This document shows positions 1 to 11,800 of a stretch of 64,000 nucleotides of DNA, in pieces. The notes under the pieces were generated by a model, which worked only from the letters and a program-made list of their open reading frames with translations, ran no database searches and was not told the origin of the DNA. The stretch is from Blastomyces gilchristii SLH14081 (taxonomy: Eukaryota; Ascomycota; Eurotiomycetes; Onygenales; Ajellomycetaceae), in contig NW_003101680.1 of assembly GCF_000003855.2 (NCBI RefSeq), positions 2,564,729 to 2,628,728 of the forward strand, read 5' to 3'. A program made the position numbers and the translations under genes. Positions within the stretch are counted from its first letter, which is position 1, and the number at the start of each line of letters is the position of its first letter.

Positions 1-1215
1 ATTCTGCAGAAATAAAGACTTGAAGAGACTTAAATAATCTCTTATAAAGAGAGGGCTGGATTTATATACCTGTGAATAAGTTTCTATGTATAGAACTCAT
101 TAAAAGGCATCATGACTCTTCTCTAGTGAGTCATTTTATAGATACTAGAACTTATGAGTTGCTTGTAAGAAAATACTTCTGACTGAAGATATGAGAACTT
201 GTGAAGAAGATAGTGAATTCTTATACTATTTATCAGAGTTCATGAGTAGTGCAGTTCAGACTATATAAAGAACTTACTTCTCTACTCATTCTGTAAAAAC
301 CTTGAGAACAGCTAGAAATGAATGCTCTTGTAAGTCTTCTGAAAAGTAAGAATATATATAATACCTGCTTTGACAGTGTGCTGATGATAGTAAATTGCTT
401 TATCAAGATAACACACTTTATACCCATCTGTAAGAACTTGAAGTTAAAGAATTTAACTCATATCTTTATCTGCAATGTGATCTGATTGTATGAATTATTT
501 ATGAATATTATCTCAGATAGAATATCTGATGAGTATATTGAAACAGTATTTACAGTACTTTGTCAATTATAATCAGAATAACTGAGTGCATTGATTATCA
601 CTTACAGAGTTCATATACAACAACTTAAAACATGTCAGTACAGATAAAACTCTCTTTAAGATACTCACTGAGACTCATTTATGAATGATCTTGATGAACT
701 TATAAGAGTATACTATAGAGTGTGATGATGCCTGTGAACAGGCTGAGAGAATTCAGAAGATTCAGGAGAAAGTCTGTAAATTCTTGAGAAAGACTCAAGA
801 GTATCAGAAGAGATACTATGACTTCAAGCATATTATAAAGAGTTTTAAGAAAGATAATAGAGTCTGACTGAGTCTAGAAAATATTATTATATAGAGATTT
901 AGTAAGAAGCTGAATCTCTTACAGACAGAGTCTTATAAGATTATGAAGAAAGTTAGCTTACAATTCTATAGATTAAAACTATTATCTGAGTTGTAGATAT
1001 ATAATGTTTTTTATATCTCTTTGCTCTGTGAATATAAGAAATTCTTAGAAGAGAATTCTGTGACTCATCACTCTGTTTATAAAGTACTAGAGAGTGAAAG
1101 AGAATATCAGATTAAAGAAATTGTTAACTCAGAGAAATGAGATTATAAGCTCTGATTCAAGATTCAGTGATAAGAGTATTCTGATAAGATGAATAAGTTC
1201 ACTTGAGAATCATTC
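1..1215 (+). pseudogene. gypsy-1 pol remnant: integrase core and chromodomain (copy A)
   Basis: Dead coding remains. Bases about 360-700 match the integrase catalytic core by comparison with copies B and C, and about 720-1000 match the integrase C-terminal region. Bases about 1115-1200 read as a chromodomain with the family pattern of an acidic start, a YKL-type strand and a K/R-W-x-G-Y-like motif, with Trp codons changed to TGA. Stops are mostly TGA or TAG at positions expected to be Trp or Gln. Integration by a chromodomain is usually directed to modified histones; that is family knowledge. A 104-bp deletion at about 520 removes the part of the core carrying the family's H-P-Q-T-D-G-like segment, so this copy was broken by more than point mutation. 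Confidence 0.8.
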
Positions 1216-3204
1216 AGATAGATAAGATATCTGCAGAAGCTAAGACATGACTTTTATACTGTGAATTCTGACAAGTCAGAATAGCACAGTCTTCACTAAG
1301 AACCTGATTGTAATAAAGATATTAACACTGTCATTTACAAATTCTAGTCTACAAGATGATGAGTTTCTACTGAGATAAACAGTCTGTGATATATATAAGA
1401 GAAGAAGAAATCATGTTCTCATTAAAGTTAAAAAATAAGAAAATAAACAGGGCTGTGAACACAATTTGAAGATCAATAAAGAAAAAATAAAGAAAACTTA
1501 AATTCACACTCTTATTACTTATGACACTTAATCTCTTTACAACTACTAATTTCTCTCTTCAAAGAAGCAGAGAGTATTATATCTGTGATACAGACAATTG
1601 TTACATTTGACATGAAGACTGTCAGAAATGCACAGACTTCAGAGAAGCTGAACATCAGAGTATATACAGTTATAGCAGAGTCTTGAGAGCTGACTGTCTG
1701 TACATATAATCAGATATCTCTTATGAAGCTGTGTCTGCTTTCTCAGTTATACTGAAGTATTCAGTCTGAAAACAATTGAGATATAAAGAGAGAGCTTATC
1801 TGTTCAGATCAACTTCTGTTGTAAATTCATGATATTCACATTGCCTTGATTATCTGGATTTTACAGGTACTCAGAAACTCATCTCTCATTGATAATGAAA
1901 TTGCAGAAATGCGCTGCAGTGTGAGAACCATTGATAGAGAACCTAGGCATATTCATATATATCTGGTCAGAGATTGTGTGAGTAGAAGAGAAATGATCAT
2001 AGGCCTGCAGAACTGCAGAAGACACTGACAACATCAGAAGCTTTATAAGAACTGTTAGCTAGAGTCTGTAAGAAATTACTTATGAGAAGACTTACAGCAA
2101 AGAGAGAGACTGCACTGCTTGAAGTCAGAAGCTGGTCTGAGAGAGGCATGAAGTGAGCTGCTGGCCTGAAGATCAGATGCAGTGATGAGACTGAGGAAAG
2201 TGAAGACACAGTTATGAGCAGCAGTGCTTCTGCTTCATCAGCTGATAAAAAGTGATCAGAGAAGTTACAGAGACACTCACAAGAAGCTCAGCAGTAGTCA
2301 GACATTGTTTATGAAGATATTGAAATTGAAAAAATGTTTATTCTTGAAAAGTTCTTGAATCAATATATAGACATTGTCAGAAACACTCTCTCTCTGTTAT
2401 CTGAGTGAAAACACTTCATGAATGAATAGAGATACTCACAGTTTATAAGAATGAGAGCTGTTATAGAAAAAGAGAAAAGAAGATAAGATTTCACAGACAG
2501 ATCTGAGATATTTATACTACTCTAGAGAGATTTGCTTACACTGTGAGTGATTCTGTGAAATAGTCAGATCACTCTAGTAAACAAGAGTGATTATGAATTA
2601 CAGATCTGAATCTTTCTATATAACTATAAAAAGTGATTGCAGACTGTGAATATCTTGATTCTACAATTCTACAGAGTTGATAAAAGAATGGAAAATTTCT
2701 CACAATTCTACAGTGTCAAAGAACAATGATTTATAAGAATGAGTGAAAGATTAACTCATGAATGCTTCTCTTTGATGAGGATAATCTCACAGTGAGTGAT
2801 TCATCTATGAGATGAATCTGTGTGATGATCACACAAGAATCTTATGAAAATGATTGAGAGTTAATCAGAACTCTTCTGTATGAAAGATGTAAGATGAATA
2901 TGTATGATGATCACACAAGAATCTCATGAAAATGATTAAGAGTTAACTGAAACTCTTCTGTATAAAAGGTGTGAGATGAATCTGCATGATAGTCAGAGAA
3001 GAATCTATAAATTATAAAGAATCTCATGAAACAAGAAACTGAGTAACAGACTCTTTTCTCTTCACAGTAACAAGGGATTTTTCCTCACTGAGATTTTTTA
3101 TAGATATGAAGGGTTTTTAGTGAGTATCACTGCAGTGCTGAGCTGATTCTATGAAGTCACTCAGTGAAAGGCTTCACAGATGAAGTCTTAGAGAGGAGAG
3201 AGTA
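1216..3204 (+). other. gypsy-1 region between chromodomain and 3' LTR (copy A)
   Basis: About 1.9 kb lies between the end of pol and the LTR, long for a 3' untranslated region. Bases about 1610-2400 look like degraded sense coding sequence: one frame stays open for long stretches except for TGA/TAG codons of the kind made by RIP. The same stretch in copies B and C keeps similar open segments. An antisense frame (1997-2209) is also open and is conserved in copy B (30336-30554). I recognise no domain. The last part (2480-3200) has short repeats such as two similar 70-bp units around 2815-2960. A purine tract at about 3190-3204 fits the polypurine tract. Confidence 0.5.
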
Positions 3205-3462
3205 TGTAAGAAATCTCACTTCTCATGAATTCTTTACCTCTATTTCTATCTCTTGTGTAATCAATAGAGCTAGCGGCCCTTGGCTACACACAACTATATA
3301 GACTGAAGTTCATGAATACTATTCATAACTCAGCTTGAATGCTATTATATATTTAACCTCTACATTTTATCTTTCTACTGTGAATACTTCTAGTAGTTAA
3401 CAGTACATATCACGCCAAGCTGCAAACACCCGAATAATCGCCTGCGAGCACTTATTCTTACA
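3205..3462 (+). repeat. gypsy-1 3' LTR, 258 bp (copy A)
   Basis: The LTR is bounded by TGTAAGAA and TTCTTACA, an 8-bp perfect inverted repeat with TG/CA ends. The same 258-bp sequence occurs at 29171, 36161, 38366 and 51210, in two pieces at 8805 and 12842, and near 16296 and 54828 (257 and 259 bp). The outer (right) end keeps CpG and CpC sites, while the inner (left) end has lost them. Confidence 0.95.
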
Positions 3463-5245
3463 ATCTAGTAGAGCTGCTACAGCATAGTACTCTGCAAAAG
3501 ATTGTTCAGTTTTGCTGTAGTAATATGCCAGTATATCCCTTGCAGCAATAATAGCCTGCGCTATAGCATCATTCCAGACTGAATTTCTTTTTGCATGATT
3601 CAACTGCTTCTCAAGATGAGTAAATAAACTGTTATACACTCACCAGACTGACTGCAGCATTGGTGTATAAGTGATTGAGACTGTCTTTATTGTCTTATAA
3701 AACTGAAACAGTAAATCAATCACATATTTCAACTGAGTTCACTTCATATCAGAAAGTTTCAATATCTGAATCTTTTCCTAATCAGAGTGTTACATTCAAT
3801 GATCAATCATCTGATACAATCAAAGAGTCTGAACAGTTCTCTTATATATTGAACTTCACTGTGTTCTAACATTCTGTATCATATTCAGTGATGTGACTGA
3901 TTTATTTATTTATTGAATATCATGGAATTATTTTTGTTGTTTAGAGGAGGTACAAATCACATTAACAATGTTTTGAATCTGTGATATTTAAATTATTAGT
4001 CAATCTATTCAAAATTAATAGTAGTGTTATTAAAAAGCATTATTAAAAAGCAATATCAAAAAGTGTTGTCAAAAAACATTATCTTTTATAAAGTAGATAT
4101 AAAAGTTACTTGAGTAATCACTTTCATCTCATTCTCATTTCAAGAATCAGCTATCTCATTATTCTTCATCTTAATATTAAGATTCTTTATCAGTGTTTGC
4201 ATCACAAGTTGAACCACATGAGCAATGCAGAGAATATGACCTTGTTTATCATTTCAGAAATGCAAAGTCAATTTTTGCTTCAAGCTCTTCATCATAGTGT
4301 AGTTATTCACAGCATTGTCAGTTGTAATTGTAAGAAGACTGAGACTAATATCTCAATAGTCATTTTTAATCACAGTCATTAATATCTCTGCTATATAATT
4401 CTCAGTATGACTACTGATCAATGATTCAAATTCAATTAATATCTCTTAATAAGTTCAGTTCTCATCAATGTAATAACATGTAACTTTCATAAATGCAAGA
4501 TTGTTTATACTAGTTCATACATTCACTGTGAGAGACACTCTTTGATGATTCTTCAACTCTGATTCTAGATATTGTATATTGACTTTGTAGTGTGTCTTGA
4601 GATTGAACTGAAGACAGAATTGATGTGAAATATGAAGATTTGAATTAAGCATTTGAAGAAGTGTTCAGAATTCGGGGTTTTCAATTGATTGAAGAGAAAG
4701 ATTCAGAGATATATATATACAAAGTAATTATTCATGAAAGTTATCAGATAAGAGTTGTGAAATCAGAGTACTGATATATGATCATTTTTACATAATTTTC
4801 TTCAAATTAGAAAGTTAGTATTACTAAAAATCATTATCTGATAGAGTAACTTATCAGCTCAGTAGTAATTTTCTGATTATTTTTCTTTTGTTGTCTGCAA
4901 TCTGATGACTTCAGATATCAGGAAATTTCTTCAGAGTTATAATCAGTTCATGATGAATGTTTCTGAATGAAGTTACAGTGATTGTAGCAGAGAGATAACT
5001 CTTCAGTAATCTACAATACAATCTGTTAATAATTATTTCATAGATTATCTTGATATTTGTGTTGAGTTTTTCATAAATTTCATGACCTGAAATTAGATGT
5101 GAAGAATGAAGTGATTATTTATCATGATTAAAAGAGAGTATTCTGTATTGAATTGTAAATAACATAGACTTTGTGATTCACAGTGATTTCTTAAAGAGTT
5201 TGTAAATCTTCAATAGAAGTAAAAGAAGTGAAAGAAGTGAATTCA
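3463..5245 (-). pseudogene. hAT transposase remnant (left copy)
   Basis: Reads right to left. Bases 3463-3639 carry the hAT segment with YYSKTE and the following VAALLD motif, where the copy-A LTR interrupts it. Bases about 4100-4540 correspond to the part with the TTDNAANN-type second acidic residue and the C-x-x-H motif seen in the right copy. The first acidic residue of the catalytic triad reads Asn here too. The initiator region at about 5240 reads ATA where the right copy has ATG. Several stops are G-to-A changes of Trp. Not functional. Confidence 0.8.
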
Positions 5246-5764
5246 GAAGATATGATAATAATTTGAGAAAGATGATAATTTATTTTCAATAACTGATCAC
5301 TGATGTGTGTAAGAAGAATTAATATAAGAGAAAATAATCTTGTTTCTTAGCTTAGTTATAATTTTAGTACTAACTCAGATTGAATATCATTGATGTATAA
5401 AAGTAAATAAACAATCTTAATTAATCTGTATCATATTTCTTGAAATATATCAATATTGTGAAAGAGAGTGTTATCAAATTACATTATTAAATAATATCAT
5501 TAAAAATATATTAATATTGTGAATATCAATGTTGAAAAAATGTTAATACTTATACATTATAGTGATTTGTGAATCATGATAGTTAAATATATATATATAT
5601 ATATATCATTCCTGACTTGATTACAACTTGTACAATAATTTTTGAAAACTCAAAATCAATTTTAATTATTAATAATTAAAAACTTAAACTTACAATTAAC
5701 TAATGTAAAAAGAAAAAAATCTACTTCTTCTCTTTCTCATTCTTCTTATCATTCTTTATAATTC

Positions 5765-6560
5765 ACTTCTCATTCTTCTTCTTCTTCTTCTTCTTCTTCT
5801 TCTTCTTCTCATCTGAGGTGATAATTATCTCAAAATCTCTCTCTACTGCCTTCTCAGAGAAGGGTTCTCACTGCTCCTCTTCAGCCAGGTCAACCTGTGT
5901 CTCAAAATCCCACATTTCCTGGTCTGCTGTCTCAGGTTTCATCTCAGTGACAAGCAGATTGACATACTCAGAGAGCAGGGCTATCTTCTCAATGTTCTGA
6001 ATCATGAAGTGTATTCAAGTCCTGAATAAGGCCTCAATTCTCTTCTTCTCTGTCAGCTTCTGCTAATCAATTAGAGAACAGAAGTATTATCAAAAATTAT
6101 TATCTTTCAATAAATAAAAAACTTATCAGTTTTGACTTCTTTATCTCTCACTTTAACATCTTCTTAATCTTCTTCTGCTGCTGCTTATTTACAGTAATAC
6201 TCTTCTTCTCTCTTTCTCTCTTTATCTTGAACTCAAATTATTCTCAGAACTTCTTCTAGTCTCACTGCTACTGTATGAGACTCTTCACTATCTTCTTCTT
6301 CAATCTCTCATGAGCAGTATTATTCATATTATTTCTATACTTAGTTCAGTCTAAATCTATCAGAAGTGTTACTTAAAATCATTATTATTCTACTTTCTTA
6401 CAGAGCCTCTTCAAGATATTATAATATGTCTTACAATCAGTCTTCTCTTACTTGAATATCTTCTTCTTCTCTCTCTTCAATCTGTGACAGTGCTCACATG
6501 CCTTGATGATTCACAGAACTGCAGAATATTTGAAGAAGAATGACATGATTAGTTTCAGTG
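5765..6560 (-). pseudogene. Second hAT-borne gene, left copy (unknown function)
   Basis: Counterpart of the gene at 41996-42781. It starts near 6545 with a short hydrophobic stretch followed by a C-x-x-C pair, has intron-like interruptions near 6360-6400 and 6065-6130, and ends in a Lys-rich tail encoded by the triplet array at about 5774-5808. It is rich in Lys and Arg. I cannot assign a family. Interrupted by stops. Confidence 0.5.
5774..5808. repeat. (TTC)n microsatellite
   Basis: About twelve TTC triplets. On the minus strand they encode the poly-Lys/Glu tail of the second hAT gene; the right copy has the matching GAA array at 42727-42772. Confidence 0.9.
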
Positions 6561-6599
6561 AGTGTTGAAGAGAGATGAAGGTAGAAGAGACAGTCAGAA

Positions 6600-6735
6600 A
6601 TGATATAATAATGATAATAATAATGATAATAATGATAATGATAATAATAATAATGATAGTGATGATGTTAATAATAATAATGATAATAATGATGATGATG
6701 ATAATAATGATAATAATAATAATGATGATAATGAA
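6600..6735. repeat. (AATGAT/AATAAT)n low-complexity array
   Basis: Irregular ATA/ATG triplet array about 135 bp long, within the non-coding part of the left hAT copy. The matching ATC/ATT array is at 41800-41938 in the right copy. Confidence 0.9.
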
Positions 6736-6759
6736 AGAGAGAGTGTATTGAAATATATT

Positions 6760-8354
6760 ACTAACTTATCAAATATAAAGAGATAAAGAAAATATTAACA
6801 GCTTTCAGAGATATATGAAAACAGTTACAGTATTGTATAGTAATATCATCTTCATTTAATACATGCAGTGTTGATATTCTTTATATACAGTTATCATATA
6901 ATCTATATCAGAGATACATGCAGAAAACAGATCTTTATTGCTAGAGAGAATGATTACAGTGATTCTCTGTTTTCATATTATAAAGATAAGTTATTCTCAT
7001 TTCTTTCTTCTCTCTTTTCTCTTCTTCTTCAACTCATCACTAAATTCAAGCTGATATGAAAACTATTAAAACACTTCTAGAAACTCTCAAATTGAAGAGT
7101 ATAGACTAATCAAATTTTAAATGCAGAAGAATCAAATTATATTCAATATTACTAATTATTCATTCTCTCTTAATAAAACCACAGTTGTGTCTTCTCTCTT
7201 CTTCTCTCAAATGAAATATGATCTGTGAAAAGTGAGTATCACATCAGGTCATAATAATCAACACAGCTTCAGCATGTAGAACTGTATATACACAGTGTGT
7301 ACTGAACTGAGAGACTGTGTGAGTTATAAATCAGTGTCAGCATCTCAGAGAGAGCTGTACAGTGTGAGAAAGCTGAAACTCTCAGTCACATACACAGAGA
7401 GTGAATTGTTGCAGTAAGTGCATATGCATTGTATGAAAATAATACTTTTTGATAATACTCAGTCTCTGATATTATGAAAATAGAGTCTCTCTGTGAGATC
7501 TGTTTTTATCAGAAGTCAGAGAATCTTATATTCTTCAAGATCATCTTCACTCATCTTGTCTGTGAAATCAATGAGAGAAATCATTAATTTCAGTGTTCTA
7601 TTCTTAATGTTATTCAAGTGACAGCAGAGTTCACTCTGGCCACACTTTTTAAGTGTATGTTTTCTAAATATTCACATTTATACAGATATATACTGATTAT
7701 TTATTAGATAATGTTAAAACAATGACTCATTGTGACTGTGTTACTCTCACAGTGAGAGATACATGATTAGTAATAAACATTGTGAAGACTCTGAGAAGTG
7801 AGTATTTTAAAAGTGCTGTGACTCTGCAACCTTGATTTTTTTTATTTTTATTTTTTATTTTTTTATTTTTCTTTTATTTTTTTTTTTTCTTTCTCTTTTT
7901 TTTTTTTTTTTTATTCATTCTGATTTTTTCTTATTTTTGTTTTGTTTTTTATTTTTTATTTTTTTGTATTTTATATTTTTTTCATAATTAAAATTATAGG
8001 AATTATAATCTGTATTTAGAAAAGTAATGATATTTGATAATACTCTCTGTTGAATTTTCAACAAATGAGCACTATGTTATAATATTATGTAAGTGAGAAG
8101 TGATTTCATAGTCTCATTTAATATCATTCTCAATAATGAGATCAGAATGAAAATGTGACTAAGAATTCAAACATATTCTTTATCTGAAACTAGATTTTTA
8201 TTTGAAAAGTGAATCTGAAACCTTTAATATTTGAAATAACATGATTTGAAATCAATGTAATGAACACAAATCATGATCAGAAGTTATGCTTTTAGGCAAT
8301 GTGATAACTGTAAAATTTGGTCCTGGTCTCAGACACGGTCACACAGTCAGTCTA
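6760..8354 (-). other. 5' non-coding part of the left hAT copy
   Basis: No gene is seen here. The right copy has the same layout between 40187 and about 41770. It holds a strongly T-rich tract (about 7838-7990), short motifs of the TTTTGATAATACT type (7446, 8033) and the less mutated terminal 60 bp. Confidence 0.6.
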
Positions 8355-8804
8355 GTTAAGCTTGTAAGTCAATTTCAAATACAAACTTGCAAAAGCTTTT
8401 ATAGATTGTGATTTAATAAGTGATCTTAAGTGATCATGACTTAAGAAAGTTTCTTTTCAGTTTATAAGTGTCTCTGAAGATTATATCTAGAGACTCAGTT
8501 CAAGAGTATTTGCAGATAGTAAGTATTTCTTATAGAAAAATAGCTTGATTCTGTGAGAGATACTCAAGAATGTTTTTTACTGAGATTGATTTATTCATGA
8601 GTTTGAAGAGTTTCTCTGTCACAGATGTAGAGAATGATGTTCTGTAAGTAATTAATAAGTTCTCTGAGACTTCTTTTACAGAGATTATTCATAGTTCAGA
8701 TAACTACTTCTGAGTGTCTGTAGTAGAGTTCACAGGGATTGAAGTACATGAGTTTCTAGTTCTTTCAGTCATAACAGACAGTTGCTGACTGACTGAGCTT
8801 GAAA
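8355..8804 (-). mobile_element. gypsy-1 copy D: 5' end of gag region
   Basis: Matches the start of the internal region of copy B (about 35710-36160) and copy C (38624-39075), inverted. The hAT element inserted here, so the rest of copy D lies beyond the hAT, outside the window. Coding remains read as a gag N-terminus with several stops. Confidence 0.85.
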
Positions 8805-8863
8805 TATAAGAATAAGTGCTCACAGACAATTATTCAGATATTTGCAGCTTGATGTGATATATA
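8805..8863 (-). repeat. gypsy-1 copy D 5' LTR, inner part (59 bp)
   Basis: Inner end of a 258-bp LTR split by the LINE. It begins TATAAGAATA (TGTAAGAATA with one G-to-A change). The last 12 bp, ATGTGATATATA, are the target duplicated by the LINE. Together with 12842-13040 it gives exactly 258 bp. Confidence 0.9.
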
Positions 8864-11800
8864 TTTATTATTATTATTATTATTCTTCAATTATAGATGT
8901 ATGCAGTCAGAGACTATGACATCTACGGGAGAACTTTAGTTCTCAGGGTTTTTTCTATGTCTGTAAAGTTAACTATTATACATTCATCAATTTCAGATAT
9001 GCAAAATCAGAAAATTCCAGCCCAGAATACAAAAACTGTTTACAAATTGCAGTGTTTTAACATCTTTTGATACTTTGAAACCATTTGACAATATCATGAC
9101 AAAAGAAAAGAGAAAAAGAACACAGTCTCAAAGATAGACACATTAAATAGATAGATAGAAAGAAATTGAAAGAAAAAGATAAAGAAAAAGATAAAGTAAA
9201 GAGAGACTATAACAAAACAAATTATTAAAAGAGAGTGTATAGCTGTTTTAACAGACTATATCTGATTGATTTCCTCCTCTTCATATTCAGATAATTCTGA
9301 ATTTAGTCATTTTCTTGTAGCTGCTTGAGTTTCTGATAGAAAGTCTATTAAGTATTTAATTCCTGTCTCAGTTGAGAATAAGAATCTCATATTTAATTAA
9401 TTTAGATCATACTTCTCTTTCAATCTGGCTCTGAGACTATTGTATAATGCACAGTGTATTACAATATACTCAGGATTCTCATTTGTATTGCAGAATGAGC
9501 ATTCTATTGAGTCAAATCTATCATCAAATCTTTGTATATAAGATTTGAAATAGTCATGTCCTAGTTTCAGCTGTATTATAGATGAGAATATTTTCTTTTT
9601 ACATTTAATTGAACAAGATTTCCACTTGGGTTTTATTTCAAATCTTGAATAATGTATACTCTTCTTTTGTTTCTGCCAGCTTTCATTCCACTTGTCTAAA
9701 CAAGATTCTTTTATTTTTCTCTTTATAAAAGACCAGGACATAATTTTTTGAATAGATCTGCTTAATTCTGCACTCTTTTTTGCAGCTGAATCAGTCAATT
9801 CATTGCCATGAATATTCATATGAGCAGGAACCCAGTGCAGATGAATTATCAGCTTTGATGTTCTTCTCTTTTGAATTTTCAAAACAGAGTTTAAGATCAG
9901 TTCAAGATTCATTTGATTATTATGAATCTGACTATTTCTAAGTCTTTTTAAAGCAGCTTGACTATCAGAGAATATCCATGTCTCTTTCAAACAATTTCCT
10001 CTTTTATGAGATTTTATTTCAATGAGTTTGAAAGCTTTCACTATTGCAAATAGTTCAGCATCAAAGACTTCACATTCAGAGCCTAGATTTCAGAAATCTG
10101 AGATAAAATTAATATTATCTTCAGTATAAGCAATGCCTGCGCCTAATCTATTCAAGTTCTCATTTTTTGAGTCATCTGAATAAATCAGAATAGAGTCTTT
10201 TATATTGATTGTAGAAATTCTCTTCAAATGCTGTTCATATTCTTTTTCTTTTGATAGTTCACTTATTTATAAGTCTATAAAAGATTCAAGCTTTTCTCTT
10301 CAGAGAGATAACTTCTCATGATCAACTTTTTCAACATTTAAAGAAGAAAATTGATTTTTAATCAGAGAGCATAGTCTGTACAGTTGAGAAGGCATTTTCT
10401 TTGAAGAATTATGTTCATTTCAATCAAGAAATCTATTTCAATCCAGTTCATTTCCAGAGTTAATTGATGGAAATGAAGAAGAGACTCTTTCTTTGATTAT
10501 ATGATTTGAGCTCATCTTTACAACTCTCAGAGCATAGTTTATACAGGCCTTTTCAAATCTAATAGCAGGAGGAGGAATTGAAGCTTCAATTTCCATTGCT
10601 TTAATAGAAGATGATTTGAATGCTTTCAGAATTCTTCTCAAGGCTCTGTTTTGCAGACTTTGAAAGAGTTCAGTGAAATTCCCTTGATTATTTCATCAAA
10701 CTTGAACTTCATAATCAGCTACTGATGTAATACAGGCTATATATAACTGTCTCATAGCCTGGAAGAATAGACCTCTCTCTGTATTTGATAGTCTGATTAT
10801 GTTGTTCAATAGTCTTTCTGCCTTGACAGTTCTTTGTTGAATGTGATATTTAAAATTCAACTTGGAGTTTAATCATACTCCTAATCATTTGACATTTACA
10901 CTGAGTTTAATCTCTCTATTTAAAAGAGTTAGAGATAGTTCTTTCTCATTGAATCTAGAAAAGAAATGAATTAACTCAGTTTTATCCATATTAAATTGAA
11001 TTTGATTAATACCTGCTCTAACAAAGATTTCCTTTGCAGCTTCTTCAATTACTTTCAAATTCTCTTTGATAGTTTTTGAGCTGTAGACTAGACCAATATC
11101 ATCCACATAACTTGGAGATTGCACTATTCTCATATTTCTATTTTTGAATAGATATGCACTGTATATTGCAAATAAAATGAGTGAGATTGAAGATTTCTGT
11201 GATACTTCTATTTTTATCTCAGTCTTGTCTTGTTTCATTCCATCAAAGAAGAGTTGTATAATTCTTTTAGACATAAAACAGTTAACTCATTTTATTAGTG
11301 AAAGTGGCAGTTTTAATATCTTTAATGTCTGAATTAACTTTGACTTTGAAACATGATCAAATGCTTCTTTTATATCAATAAAAACTGCAGTTGAGGCCAG
11401 ACCCTCATGCTTTGCTATTTGAATATCATGAACAACTGAGAGAACAGTGTCAATTGTAGAACACTGTTTTCTATCTCTCATTTATTCACTGAATAAAAGA
11501 GAATCACCTATAGAGCTTATAAAAGATAGTTGAGTAGCTATTATCTTTTCTAAAACCATTTCTAGGCAGTTCAATAGAGATATTACTCTATATGACTTAG
11601 GAATTGAAGTTTTTCTATTAGGTTTTGTAAGAATCACTCCAGTGGCTTCTCTTCAGCATTCAGAATGATATTCATTTTTCAAGAGATTGAAAAAGAGCTC
11701 AAAATATTTATTCTTTAAGTAGGAATATGTATTTTGAATAATCAAGTGATTAATTGAATCAGGACCTGCAGCAGTTTTAACAGAACTTGAGAAGATAGCT

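Larger units (their letters stand above)
1..3462 (+). mobile_element. Ty3/Gypsy chromovirus, family gypsy-1, copy A (3' half; enters from the window edge)
   Basis: This is the 3' half of a RIP-mutated LTR retrotransposon. It aligns collinearly with bases from about 47985 to 51467 (copy C) and inversely with 29171-32640 (copy B). It runs through integrase, a chromodomain, about 1.9 kb of further sequence, a purine-rich tract just before 3205 and the 3' LTR. The LTR ends inside a hAT transposase gene: an uninterrupted hAT copy at 44906-45094 reads straight through this point. The 5' half and left TSD lie outside the window. Copy A differs from copy C by a 104-bp deletion near base 520. Confidence 0.9.
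3463..8354 (-). mobile_element. hAT DNA transposon, left copy (truncated by gypsy-1 copy A)
   Basis: This is an inverted, RIP-mutated relative of the complete hAT element at 40187-46026, collinear across its whole length. The surviving end is the right one: it finishes in CAGTCTA at 8354, the complement of the TAGACTG terminus of the intact copy. From 8355 the host gypsy-1 gag sequence resumes. The left end is cut where the copy-A LTR begins at 3462. It contains the transposase remnant, a second gene remnant, triplet arrays and a T-rich tract. Confidence 0.9.

Noticed and set aside
4110..4382. 90-codon + strand open frame (and its 44163-44564 counterpart)
   Set aside because: Antisense to hAT transposase; openness is a by-product of the AT-rich composition.
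6600..6735. CRISPR-like or satellite array
   Set aside because: A simple triplet microsatellite without spacers, mirrored in the second hAT copy.
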